A DNA stretch of 64,000 nucleotides from NCBI GenBank assembly GCA_945865405.1, contig CAMBDS010000005.1, positions 1 to 64,000 of the forward strand, read 5' to 3'. This stretch comes from Caldithrix abyssi DSM 13497 (GTDB lineage: Bacteria; Electryoneota; AABM5-125-24; Hatepunaeales; Hatepunaeaceae). The translations under genes were made by a program, and so were the position numbers. Shown in pieces: positions 42,481 through 52,320 of this stretch (positions are counted from its first letter, which is position 1; the number at the start of each line of letters is the position of its first letter). A model generated the notes under the pieces. It had not been told where the DNA came from. It made no database searches and was given only the letters and a program-made list of their open reading frames with translations.

Positions 42481-42863
42481 TTCAGGTCTCCTTCTATTCT
42501 TTTTTCAATTGCTTCGACAATTTCTTTCACTCGATTGATATGCACTGCTGCATCATCTGTCGTAACCTCGACAAGAGCTTCATAATCACCGGTCATTCTT
42601 GCCTTGAAACCATCGAGTAAATATCTGTGATATTTTGTAGGGAAAATACCCGATTTAATGTAGTTTAGGGCAAATGCCGAGATAACTGCAGAATGTTTTG
42701 AAAAGGACATTTCTCCTGATAATAGCAGTGCTTCTACTGCATAGAACATTGCATAATAGGCTCTCGCTGCTGCAAAACCCGGATAACCATGTTGGAGAAT
42801 GTTTTCTGCTACGATTACACTATCCTAAGCCTTGGATAATAATTTCACCTGCTCTTCACGCAA
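42477..42863 (-). pseudogene. HEPN-domain protein interrupted by an amber codon
   Basis: From TTG 42863 the frame reads LREEQVKLLSKA, then TAG (42827-42825, codon 13), then DSVIVAENILQHGYPGFAAARAYYAMF and on to the end. The full product would be about 128 residues and a typical HEPN partner of MNT nucleotidyltransferases (conserved RAYYAMFYAVEALLL and FSKHSAVISAF). The start overlaps the upstream nucleotidyltransferase stop. Translation could only resume at ATG 42749, which would lose the first helix and half the second. TAG is an ordinary stop elsewhere here (trmD, rplS). Confidence 0.8.
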
Positions 42864-43197
42864 TTGCGACTCCTTCACGCCTAACATTAATACAGAATGG
42901 ACTTAAACGACGATTGTACCGCGACTCATCTATGGTAAACAGTGAGACTAGCAAGCCAAATTTAAGATTAAACTCCATCTCAATAGGCACATCATCATAG
43001 AGTCCGGGTAAATCGGAATCTGATCCCTTCAGCACCACCAGCACATCGATATCCGAATCAGGATCATTATCTCCACGCGCACGGGACCCGAAGAGTACCA
43101 GCTTCGCCAGTTTCTCTCCGTAGAATTCCCGTAGCCTCGTCTTAAGCTCATCGAGGATCGGCGCTATGTCTTCTGGAATTTTCTTCAAGACTTTCAA
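42856..43197 (-). CDS. MNT-type minimal nucleotidyltransferase
   Basis: 113 residues. Nucleotidyltransferase core with GSRARG (37-42) and the catalytic pair D49/D51 (PDSDIDVLVV). In MNT/HEPN toxin-antitoxin modules the nucleotidyltransferase is the antitoxin and AMPylates the HEPN RNase. The HEPN partner follows immediately but carries a stop codon, so this half may be without a functional toxin. Confidence 0.9.
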   Translation of the reverse strand: MKVLKKIPEDIAPILDELKTRLREFYGEKLAKLVLFGSRARGDNDPDSDIDVLVVLKGSDSDLPGLYDDVPIEMEFNLKFGLLVSLFTIDESRYNRRLSPFCINVRREGVAIA

Positions 43198-43227
43198 CCT
43201 TAACCCTTTAACCTTAAACCTTTAACC
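43191..43227. repeat. Right flank of the island: heptamer array (AACCTTW)
   Basis: Units AACCTTA, ACCCTTT, AACCTTA, AACCTTT in register from 43196 to 43223. It fills the gap between the YhaN-like and nucleotidyltransferase genes. Confidence 0.75.
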
Positions 43228-46100
43228 TACCTAAGCACCAGCTTATGCACCTTCTCGTCGAAGATCACCGGAATCCGACCTGCAAGCCAGCGGTGGCGCT
43301 CCTCGTGGCACGACATAATCAGCAACTGATGCCTCGTCGAAAGCTGTTGCAGGAAAAACCGCATCCCCGATACAAACTTCTCGTCATCGACAGCGGCAAG
43401 CGGCTCGTCAAGCACTATCGGCATAGCACCTTTCGCCCCTCTTGCCAGATAGCATGCGATCCCCAGCCTCGCCGCAAGGAAAATCTCGTCCCTCGCACCG
43501 CTGGAAAGGACAGCCTCCGCTTCCGCCGACGTGAGCAACTTATTTGCACCCTTGTCCCGCACGACGAACGTCAAGTCCTCGTGAAATTGCAGGTCACAGT
43601 AGCGCGGGTTGAGCGCCTCAAGGAACGGAGCCGCCTCTTCTGAAAGTGCCGCCGCCCACGACCGATAGACCTCGCGGGAGATGTCGTTCATGATCTGGAC
43701 CGCCATATCGATTTCGGCACGGAATGCTTCGGCCTGGCTAACCTTCTCATCGAGATCTTCTACCCGCCTTCTGAGGTCGGGGTACTGCGACTGGTAGCGT
43801 TCATAAGTGACGCCGATTTGCCGGTTGATCGCCTCGCGGGAATGACGGATTTTCTCCTCCTCACGACCTTTTTGTTCTGCGAGGTCGCGATAGTACTCTT
43901 TTTGGTGCTCCAATTCCGGAACGGTGTCGCCCAATGAGGTTTTGGCAACTAATTGCGCCAGCCGTTCATTCTTCGCGGCAAGATCGACCTCCGGCAGCAA
44001 CTCTTTGCGCAGGCGGGGCAGTTTCTCAACGGCAACATCGGCATAACGCTTGTGGTTTTCCAGCCCTGCCTTAAACTTCTCGACGGCTTCATCGAGCGGG
44101 TCGATCTTGTCGATCCCGGCTTGTCGCAAAATATCCTCGCACGTCTGCCGGTTCGGGTCACGGTCGCGCTTAACTCTGGTAAGCTCCGCGTCGATCTCGT
44201 CACGCTTGATTTTGGCGGCTTTAAACTCCCCGCTCAATTTCACAACTTCACGATATCTATTCAATAGCGTCTTCGCCTCATCCACTGCCTTCCCCTCCGG
44301 CGGCAGATTATCCCCCGCCCTCGAGAAAAACGGGGCAAGTTGATCGAGCGAAGCCTTGAATTCTTCGTTGGTTCGGTCAGCCTCTTTGGAAGCTATTATG
44401 AGCGGCTCGACCTTCTCTTTCATATCGTCGAACTGGAAGTATTCGGCGAGCAACTCGTGCCCGCCCTCAAAGCCCAATCTGCTCGCAATTTCGGTCAGGT
44501 CCCTGCCAATTTTTTCGACTTTTGCGTGGGATTCGTCCTCGCCCTTTATCACTTCGGCAAGGTCAACCTCCAGCTTTTTGAGTGCACCTGTGTCTCCACC
44601 TCCAGCCATCCCCCTCGTTATCGCTCCTATTGCCCCAAAAACGACGCCAAGCCCCGCCAGAACCTGCCCGAGCCACTCGCCTTGCGTCAGCAAAATCAAT
44701 GTTCCACCGGAAAATACCATCACCGCCGCCATCAGGAAAAAGAGCCTCGCAGTGTTGATAATTTTATTTTGACGTCCCACTATCAACCCTCTCTCCCTCT
44801 CGTTCCACTCTCTGCGGGTCTTCAGCTCGCGGTACAAGGCCTCCTCTTCAGCATAAGCGGCCCGGAAATGCTCAATGAAGCGACGCTCGTCGGTGGTGAC
44901 TCCAGAAAAGATCTGTTGTAGACGCGAGAAGCGATCCTTGTCGAGACCCACCGCCTTAAGCTCCTGCTCCAACTTCTCCTTGACACGCTCAGCCTGATCG
45001 AGTCTCTCCCGCCGGTCATTCAGCCTGTTGACGCCCGACTCAAGGTCACGCGCCTCTGCCTCAGTTATGCCCGCAAGATCACGCTGGCTCTGCAGTTCGG
45101 TCTCAAGCTTTGTCAGCGGGACTTCCACTTCTTCCTTCAACCGAGTTTCGAGCTTACTCGCGCTTGCCGTCAGGTCGTTGACCCGTTGCGACGAGCTGAG
45201 AAGCTGCTCCCACTTGTTCGCCGGAAACGACTCGTATGTCTTTAACTCTTCAGCGGTTTTGGCGAGCGATTCGATCTCTTCACGCTTCTTCTTTTGAGCG
45301 TCAATAAGGTGCCGAAGCTCTCTTATATCAGCGATATCGCCCTGCCTGATAGCCGTTTCGCGCTCGGTGCGCAGACGCTCGATCTCTGCCTCGATCTGCT
45401 TCAGCCGTTCCGCTTCCGGCTCCATGTCATTTCGGGCGCGCTCGAGCTTCTCTATCTCGACGAGGCAACTTTCTCGGTCCGTCTGCAAGCGTTTGATAGC
45501 GTTTTCGATCTTCAGTCCGTCGCGGCTGCCCTCAAACGGATAGCGGTCGCGAGTGTCGCGTAGGCGTTGAATGGCCAGCTCCGACGAAGTTCCTCCCTCC
45601 AGCGCCGTTGCGACACCCTGGATGTAGTGAGTCAACCCCTTCGATTCACGGATTTCAAGGATCTCTTCCTGCTTCAAGTAAAAGCTTTTCAGGAACTCAT
45701 CGACTGGCAAGCCGATAAGCTCCTCGCCGATCATGTAGGTTCCCCGCCCGCGGTGGTAATCGGCTGCATGGTCACGACCGGTGTCGCGGTCGATCAGATG
45801 CACCTCGCCGGAGTTGAAGTCGCGCTCGATTCGCCAGCGGCGCGATTCGTTGGTGAAGTCGAGTTCGATCCCGAATTCTTCCGGGTTTTCCCACGGAATA
45901 ACATGGCGGCGATGCGGACGCTTGTCACGACGGTCGCGGAGATCTTCGACGATACCGTAAAAGGCGGCGAGGATCGACGCAATCAGGGTTGACTTGCCGG
46001 TCTCGTTATCGGCAACGGCAAGGTTCACCCTGTCGGTAGCGAACGTGACCGTAGTCCTCAGGCAGCCGAAGCCGCGTATGTTAAGACGTTCCAGAAACAA
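43227..46100 (-). CDS. YhaN/SbcC-like SMC-type ATPase with internal membrane segments
   Basis: 957 residues. Walker A variant A30-D-N-E-T-G-K-S-T, ABC-like signature region (LLTSAEAEAVLSSGARDEI, near residue 840) and Walker B MPIVLDEPLAAVDDEKF near the C-terminus. Two long coiled-coil arms with, in the middle (about 450-500), two hydrophobic segments (LFFLMAAVMVFSGGTLILL and GQVLAGLGVVFGAIGAI), a hallmark of YhaN rather than SbcC. It probably acts with the YhaO-like nuclease in DNA end processing. Start TTG 46100 after GAGGTAAG. Confidence 0.88.
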   Translation of the reverse strand: MFLERLNIRGFGCLRTTVTFATDRVNLAVADNETGKSTLIASILAAFYGIVEDLRDRRDKRPHRRHVIPWENPEEFGIELDFTNESRRWRIERDFNSGEVHLIDRDTGRDHAADYHRGRGTYMIGEELIGLPVDEFLKSFYLKQEEILEIRESKGLTHYIQGVATALEGGTSSELAIQRLRDTRDRYPFEGSRDGLKIENAIKRLQTDRESCLVEIEKLERARNDMEPEAERLKQIEAEIERLRTERETAIRQGDIADIRELRHLIDAQKKKREEIESLAKTAEELKTYESFPANKWEQLLSSSQRVNDLTASASKLETRLKEEVEVPLTKLETELQSQRDLAGITEAEARDLESGVNRLNDRRERLDQAERVKEKLEQELKAVGLDKDRFSRLQQIFSGVTTDERRFIEHFRAAYAEEEALYRELKTRREWNERERGLIVGRQNKIINTARLFFLMAAVMVFSGGTLILLTQGEWLGQVLAGLGVVFGAIGAITRGMAGGGDTGALKKLEVDLAEVIKGEDESHAKVEKIGRDLTEIASRLGFEGGHELLAEYFQFDDMKEKVEPLIIASKEADRTNEEFKASLDQLAPFFSRAGDNLPPEGKAVDEAKTLLNRYREVVKLSGEFKAAKIKRDEIDAELTRVKRDRDPNRQTCEDILRQAGIDKIDPLDEAVEKFKAGLENHKRYADVAVEKLPRLRKELLPEVDLAAKNERLAQLVAKTSLGDTVPELEHQKEYYRDLAEQKGREEEKIRHSREAINRQIGVTYERYQSQYPDLRRRVEDLDEKVSQAEAFRAEIDMAVQIMNDISREVYRSWAAALSEEAAPFLEALNPRYCDLQFHEDLTFVVRDKGANKLLTSAEAEAVLSSGARDEIFLAARLGIACYLARGAKGAMPIVLDEPLAAVDDEKFVSGMRFFLQQLSTRHQLLIMSCHEERHRWLAGRIPVIFDEKVHKLVLR

Positions 46101-46140
46101 GGCTTACCTCGTTAAGGTTGGAAAGTTGTAAGTTGTGGTC

Positions 46141-46320
46141 GTAGGGGCGCATTGCAATGCGCCCCTACGTTTGCTGTCGCAGGGTGTCCCCACCCTGCGA
46201 CAATTTATTGCTTCGTGTAGGGTCGATTTCCAAATTATCGATCCGTCAGGTCTTGAACGAAGTGGAGACCTGACGGGAAATACCTGTCAGTTCACGCCTT
46301 TCAGGCTAAGAACTGACAGA
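46141..46320. repeat. Hairpin cluster downstream of the PorV-like gene
   Basis: GTAGGGGCGCATT palindrome (46141-46168; one base from the copy at 16589-16616), CTGTCGCAGGGTG..CACCCTGCGACA (about 46174-46203), CAGGTCT...AGACCTG (about 46247-46273) and CTGTCAGTTC...GAACTGACAG (about 46284-46320). No gene. Confidence 0.75.
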
Positions 46321-46351
46321 ACATAAATCCCGCTCTACGCGGCTTTTGCTC

Positions 46352-47410
46352 CTACCACGACATCCTGCCGGGATTCGAAGGAGTACCTGCCCGGACGTGA
46401 TAACCGTAGGTCAGGAAGTGAGCAAAAGAGTTCTTATCACCCGGCTCCATGATGATCGCGTACTCGATCAGGCTCGACTTCTTGCCCATTGGGTAACCGA
46501 GCCCCGCCGTGTACTGCACAATCCCCCGTTCCCGGATCAACCCGGCGCGAACCTCTGGGCCGATAGGATCGCTCGGCATCAGTCGCGCTCCGATGCGGTA
46601 GTTTTCGGAAATGTAGTCGAGCTTGAAAGGCTTGTCGAGGCGCACTTGCATGTACATCCGCAGGCGATTCTCTTCGCTGCCCGACTTGATGCCCCCCCAC
46701 GTGTCCCACTGGAACGCTCGCAAGTTACTGCCGATGGCATTCTGCATCGCAAAGGCCAGCACCATGCCCGACTTGCGGTGAGTTTGCATCGAGACGCCGA
46801 GGTCGATTTTCATCCCGTAAACCCAATTATCGCCGTAGTTTTCGGCGACGAACTTTGGCGTGAAGCCCCAGGCAATGTTGCTGCGCAACCCTCTGTATGC
46901 CAGAGGATTCAGTACTTCGAACGAGGTGAATTCCCCACCGGCGTTGGACGATCTGCGCCTGACAAACCCCAACCCGAATTGGCTCGCCTGCCCGTGAGCG
47001 CTGTTGGCGATCAGCACCGACCACGAGGCGGGTTTGCTGCCTTCGAACGACGTGACCGTCAACTGCGCCGACATCTGGTTCATCAAGGCGATTCCTGCCG
47101 GGTTCCAGAAGACGGTAGCGGCATCGTCACCTTCGGCAAGCGTCGCCAGACCGGCTCCGACGGACGCACTGCTGAGCGGTGGCAGATGGTACGGGAAGGG
47201 TGCAGCGATGAGTGCAGAGTGCAAGACACAAAGTGCAATGATCGCGTAGAGCCTGCCCCCGACCTGTTCGGGGGTCGGGCCGCTGAGCCCGACATTTCTC
47301 GCGTAGGTTAAGCGTCCCGCTTGACTCGCGTAGGTCGGGCATCCTGCCCGACTGATCCGGAAGACTATTTTTGACCCGAAAAGCCTTAATCGGCGGTTTA
47401 TGGATTCCAT
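46352..47410 (-). CDS. PorV/UPF0164-like outer-membrane protein with repeat-encoded N-terminal insert
   Basis: 352 residues from ATG 47410. The core is FadL-like/PorV-like: SSASVGAGLATLAEGDDAATVFWNPAGIALM, then strands such as VLNPLAYRGLRSNIAWGFTPKF and TAGLGYPMGKKSSLIEYAI, ending FLTYGYHVRAG. PorV-type proteins are part of type IX secretion. Residues about 20-55 are encoded by at least three adjacent hairpin repeats (47275-47353). Without them, the basic MESINRRLRLFGSKIVFRIS would join RLYAIIALCVLHSALIAAP as an ordinary signal peptide. Translation from ATC 47246 or so, after the repeats, is the alternative. Confidence 0.65.
   Translation of the reverse strand: MESINRRLRLFGSKIVFRISRAGCPTYASQAGRLTYARNVGLSGPTPEQVGGRLYAIIALCVLHSALIAAPFPYHLPPLSSASVGAGLATLAEGDDAATVFWNPAGIALMNQMSAQLTVTSFEGSKPASWSVLIANSAHGQASQFGLGFVRRRSSNAGGEFTSFEVLNPLAYRGLRSNIAWGFTPKFVAENYGDNWVYGMKIDLGVSMQTHRKSGMVLAFAMQNAIGSNLRAFQWDTWGGIKSGSEENRLRMYMQVRLDKPFKLDYISENYRIGARLMPSDPIGPEVRAGLIRERGIVQYTAGLGYPMGKKSSLIEYAIIMEPGDKNSFAHFLTYGYHVRAGTPSNPGRMSW
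47255..47353. repeat. Three to four adjacent hairpins at the 5' end of the PorV-like gene
   Basis: 47328-47353 is the exact reverse complement of 16823-16848 (26 of 26). 47301-47326 is a sister element (CGCGTAGGTTAAGCG...), closely matched at 50077-50102 in the groES leader. 47276-47294 (GTCGGGCCGCTGAGCCCGAC) and CCCCCGACCTGTTCGGGGG next to it complete the cluster. Confidence 0.85.
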
Positions 47411-47548
47411 AGCCTTAAGTATAACACTTGCGCAAGGTTTAAGCAAGCTTGATGCGCCAAAGTTCTAAAGCTCTCACCTGCCCGAATAACAAATTCCGCA
47501 CTGTCCTCACACTTGCGTCTAACCGTATTCCTCTCTATATTGTTAGCT

Positions 47549-47863
47549 ATGAGTACTCTCATCCACATCAAGCAACTGGTGATTCGCCACAAGGTTGCAT
47601 TCACCGAAAAGGCACGCATAGAAATGGCGCGCGACGGCGTAACGAGGGAAATGGTGTATGAGGCATTGTTAAACGCTCCGGCGATTGTTAAGTCCATCCG
47701 TTCACGCAATCCACAATCCGGACGCGCAGAAAAGCTCCACGTTATCATAAGCCCGACGTATGGTGGAATTTACCTCTACACAAAAGGGCGAATAAGCGTC
47801 GAGGATGGAGCCGAGACACTTTACATTCTAATATCTTCCAAACGCAATTTTGAGAATATCTAA
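47549..47863 (+). CDS. DUF4258-like putative toxin
   Basis: 104 residues. Small basic alpha/beta protein: FTEKARIEMARDGVTREMVYEALLNAP and YGGIYLYTKGRISVEDGAETLYILISSKRN. This resembles DUF4258/RelE-BrnT-like small toxins, typically encoded directly before a YgiT-type zinc-finger protein, as here. ATG 47549 (MSTLIHIKQL) is preferred over the upstream in-frame ATG at 47513. The stop is one base before the next ATG. Toxic activity is inferred from context only. Confidence 0.7.
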   Translation: MSTLIHIKQLVIRHKVAFTEKARIEMARDGVTREMVYEALLNAPAIVKSIRSRNPQSGRAEKLHVIISPTYGGIYLYTKGRISVEDGAETLYILISSKRNFENI

Positions 47864-47864
47864 T

Positions 47865-48080
47865 ATGGACATCACTTTCAAAAAATGCCCTGAGTGCGGT
47901 TCGGACAAAATCCGCATTGTAGCGAGCGACTTCAAGGAACCAGACGGTTTGGTAGTTAGCCGACTCGAGCGTTGGGTCTGTCCCGATTGCCAGGCGATTT
48001 ATTATGACGACTCGGCTATGCGCCGAATCGAGGCGGCAAGAACGCCAGCAAAGTCACGTAGCCGTTCACTTGTCGCTTAG
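47865..48080 (+). CDS. YgiT-type zinc-finger protein, putative antitoxin
   Basis: 71 residues. Two CxxC pairs (KCPECGS near residue 8 and WVCPDCQ near residue 42) make an MqsA/YgiT-type zinc ribbon without the DNA-binding HTH of full MqsA. Basic C-terminus (RRIEAARTPAKSRSRS). One base after the DUF4258-like gene, so they form one operon. Confidence 0.75.
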   Translation: MDITFKKCPECGSDKIRIVASDFKEPDGLVVSRLERWVCPDCQAIYYDDSAMRRIEAARTPAKSRSRSLVA

Positions 48081-48132
48081 GATAAACGAACTCTTTACAG
48101 CGAACAGACACTAAAGCTAAGGAACGAATCTC

Positions 48133-49863
48133 ATGCGCATCCTCCTACTCCAGCTTATTCTCATTATCCTTCTTCTCACCTTCGACCACGCCTCCGCCCG
48201 CATCCTCAACGTCCCCGACGACCACAATACCATTCAGGCAGGCATCGACGCCGCCGAGGATGGGGATACGGTGCTTGTGCAGCCGGGGGTGTACACAGAA
48301 CTCGTCAGCATTGAGGATAGAAGCCTGACTCTGGCCGGCAGATTTATTCTCTCAGGAGACATGCGTGACGTTGACTCAACTTATGTGAATGGAGACCGTC
48401 AAGGAAATGTCGTTAGCATTATTGGAAGAAACGAAGCGAATGTAAAGTTAGTAGGAATTACAGTTATTAATGGTGAATCACGGCAGTATGAGGGGGCAGG
48501 TGGAATATGTGTGGAAAATCACAGTCAAGAAAATCCCCAACCACTTATTACTGCAGAAATTTTGGGTTGCATTGTCACGGGCAACGACGGTGATATGCAT
48601 GGAGGTGGGATTTCCGCAAGCGGTATGATTGTTCTTTCTCTGGCAAATTGTGAGATATTGGACAACAGGGGTGAATTTGGGGGAGGCCTCTATCTCGACG
48701 ATAAAGTAGTTGCAAATATTGAGTCTTGTTCATTTTATGCGAACGTGGCAAGTTATGGGGGAGCAATCAGTACGTCTGGTACAATTGACTTGAGCAATGT
48801 TGTAGTTGCATCGAATGACACCAGATTCGGCGGCGGATGTCTTGATTTCCAGTATTGTGACGTAACACTGAACATTGTCACAATCGCCAATAATTCAGGC
48901 AGCGGCTTACAATACACAAATGATAGTGATAGAATACGGTTGTCATTGACGAACTCAATACTTTATGGGAACTCTGAAGATCAATTGATTTACGATTCGG
49001 TTGAAGATGCAACAAGTTCATGTTTCTTAATGTATTGCGATATTGAAGGTGGTGAGGATGGAATTGTTGACTCAGGGGCCGTTTCGCCAGTACTGGGGGA
49101 AGGCAACCTCGACTCCGACCCCCTCTTCCTTGACCCCGAAAACGGCGACTACCACCTAAGCCCCGACTCCCCCTGCATCGACACTGGCGACCCGGAAGCT
49201 CCTCTCGACCCCGACGGTACTCGCGCCGATATGGGGGCGTTTTATTTTCATCAGAAAGACATCGAGGTCTATCCTCCAGATCTGGCTTTTGGGCAGTTGC
49301 CCTTCGGTGAAGTTGACAGCCAACTCGTTGTCATCGCCAATACCGGTGGAACAGAGTTGAACTTTCAGATAAGCTCAAGCAACCCCAATAGTAACATCAC
49401 TATTCGACAGGCTGACGGTCGCGATCTGGTCGTCGAGCCTAATTCAGGCAGAGGACTCTGGGCGTTCTACCGCCCGGCAGAGGGTTTAAGTGGCAACCAA
49501 ACGTTCCTTGTCACCAGCGACGACCCCGACGAGCCGGAATTCACCATCGAGGCTACTGAGGTTCTTACCGCCTCCGACCCCACGCTTTCTGTTTTCGACT
49601 TTCAGCTTTCCTCCGCCTATCCTAATCCGTTCAACTCAACGACCAAGATAACGTTCTCGGTAGGCGCGATAAATCGCAGCGCTACTAAGCTTGCGGTGTA
49701 CGACCTCTCCGGTCGTTTGGTGCAGGGGCTCGTAAACGGCCCCTACGCGGCGGGTGAGCACTCAGTCCTCTGGAACGCCGAGGGTCTGCCCGGCGGAGTC
49801 TATCTGGTAAGACTTGAGGCGGGATTGCAGACAAACACATCCAAGGCCGTCCTGCTCAAATAG
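48133..49863 (+). CDS. Secreted right-handed beta-helix protein with sorting domain
   Basis: 576 residues. AAGGAA precedes the ATG. Signal peptide MRILLLQLILIILLLTFDHASA, beta-helix beginning ILNVPDDHNTIQAGIDAAEDG and continuing with GGG-rich rungs to about residue 350, PCIDTGDPEAPLDPDGTRADMGAF, then an Ig-like domain and a sorting domain (SSAYPNPFNSTTKITF ... GLPGGVYLVRLEAG ... KAVLLK). A heptamer array (49584-49611) encodes the linker SVFDFQLS, and a palindrome shared with 16760-16782 encodes part of RLVQGLVNGPYAAG. Sister of 52641-54650. Confidence 0.85.
   Translation: MRILLLQLILIILLLTFDHASARILNVPDDHNTIQAGIDAAEDGDTVLVQPGVYTELVSIEDRSLTLAGRFILSGDMRDVDSTYVNGDRQGNVVSIIGRNEANVKLVGITVINGESRQYEGAGGICVENHSQENPQPLITAEILGCIVTGNDGDMHGGGISASGMIVLSLANCEILDNRGEFGGGLYLDDKVVANIESCSFYANVASYGGAISTSGTIDLSNVVVASNDTRFGGGCLDFQYCDVTLNIVTIANNSGSGLQYTNDSDRIRLSLTNSILYGNSEDQLIYDSVEDATSSCFLMYCDIEGGEDGIVDSGAVSPVLGEGNLDSDPLFLDPENGDYHLSPDSPCIDTGDPEAPLDPDGTRADMGAFYFHQKDIEVYPPDLAFGQLPFGEVDSQLVVIANTGGTELNFQISSSNPNSNITIRQADGRDLVVEPNSGRGLWAFYRPAEGLSGNQTFLVTSDDPDEPEFTIEATEVLTASDPTLSVFDFQLSSAYPNPFNSTTKITFSVGAINRSATKLAVYDLSGRLVQGLVNGPYAAGEHSVLWNAEGLPGGVYLVRLEAGLQTNTSKAVLLK
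49584..49611 (+). repeat. Heptamer array (GCTTTCN-type)4 inside a gene
   Basis: Units GCTTTCT, GTTTTCG, ACTTTCA, GCTTTCC. It encodes the linker just before SAYPNPFNS, as does the array at 54377-54404. Confidence 0.85.
49725..49747 (+). repeat. Palindrome copy inside the sorting domain
   Basis: 23 nt (GGGGCTCGTAAACG then GCCCCTACG) identical to intergenic bases 16760-16782. Encodes GLVNGPY. Confidence 0.92.
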
Positions 49864-49942
49864 TTTAACTACCAAGAGACGAAGGGACGAAGATTCTGAT
49901 TTGATTCTTCGTCCCTTTATGGTCAATCCCCCCCACTGTCAC

Positions 49943-49971
49943 TTGACAACTCCACTTTCTGCTATTATATT
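49943..49971 (+). promoter_or_regulatory. Sigma-70-type promoter of groES-groEL
   Basis: -35 TTGACA (49943-49948), 17-nt spacer, -10 TATATT (49966-49971). Transcription would start at about 49978, at the edge of the CIRCE operator. Confidence 0.85.
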
Positions 49972-49979
49972 ACGCCTTG

Positions 49980-50006
49980 TTAGCACTCGGACAGTTAGAG
50001 TGCTAA
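49980..50006 (+). promoter_or_regulatory. CIRCE operator (HrcA binding site)
   Basis: Perfect TTAGCACTC-N9-GAGTGCTAA inverted repeat directly downstream of the promoter. HrcA binding here represses the chaperonin operon until heat shock. hrcA itself is not in the window. Confidence 0.96.
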
Positions 50007-50160
50007 TTTCGGGAACCGAACCTCGTATCATAGCGTATGAAGGACATCTAACCCGGTCAATCGCGACGATTAACTACGCGTAGGATAAGTGTCCCGCTTG
50101 TCTCCCGCGACACGACCCTAACAGAATAGAAAACCACAACCCTTTACCAAAGGAACCCAA

Positions 50161-50454
50161 ATGACCATTCAACCCATTGATGAACGGGTACTTATCAAGC
50201 CCGTCGAACAGGAAGAGCGCAAAGTCGGCAGCATCATCATCCCCGACACCGCCAAGGAACGCCCCCAGATCGGCGAAGTCGTCGCAGTCGGTGACGACGT
50301 CGCTCATGAAAAAGAATCGAAGCGCAAGCTTTCCGAAATCGTCAAAGTCGGCGACAAAGTCGTCTATGCCCGCTACGGAGGCACAGAAGTCAAAATCGAC
50401 AACGTCGAGTTCTTGATCGTCTCCCGTAACGACATTCTCGCAGTAGTCAAATAA
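50161..50454 (+). CDS. groES: Co-chaperonin GroES
   Basis: 97 residues. Heptameric lid of the chaperonin. IQPIDERVLIKPVEQEER, mobile loop region GSIIIPDTAKERPQIGEVVAVG, and VGDKVVYARYGGTEVKIDN. AAAGGA 6-7 nt before the ATG. Expressed from the CIRCE-controlled promoter through a leader of about 180 nt. Confidence 0.97.
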   Translation: MTIQPIDERVLIKPVEQEERKVGSIIIPDTAKERPQIGEVVAVGDDVAHEKESKRKLSEIVKVGDKVVYARYGGTEVKIDNVEFLIVSRNDILAVVK

Positions 50455-50464
50455 TTGCAATTGG

Positions 50465-50492
50465 TAAGGCGAGCTGCTGTTCGCCATACCCC
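50465..50492. repeat. Hairpin in the groES-groEL gap
   Basis: GGTAAGGCGA ... TTCGCCATACC pairs over most of its length. The element shares its GGTAAGGCG start and layout with 25504-25530 inside a secreted-protein gene. It could adjust groES/groEL ratios as an mRNA hairpin. Confidence 0.6.
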
Positions 50493-50508
50493 AAAATTTA
50501 CCACTTAG

Positions 50509-52164
<1,656 letters not shown>

Positions 52165-52242
52165 GAGTAGTTCCATCCTCTCATCATTCCAACGTCTCGC
52201 AGAGAACAAGCTTGCGCAGTTAATGTTGGAATCCAGAACGAA

Positions 52243-52276
52243 AAACGCCCCGGTCTCCTTCGAGATCGGGGCGTTT
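52243..52276 (+). terminator. Rho-independent-type terminator of groEL
   Basis: AAACGCCCCGGTCTC-CTTC-GAGATCGGGGCGTTT forms a near-perfect 15-bp stem. The trailing T-tract is short. Confidence 0.75.
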
Positions 52277-52320
52277 GCATTGAATCCAGTATGACAGACT
52301 TCAGTCTGTCCCCTTATGCG

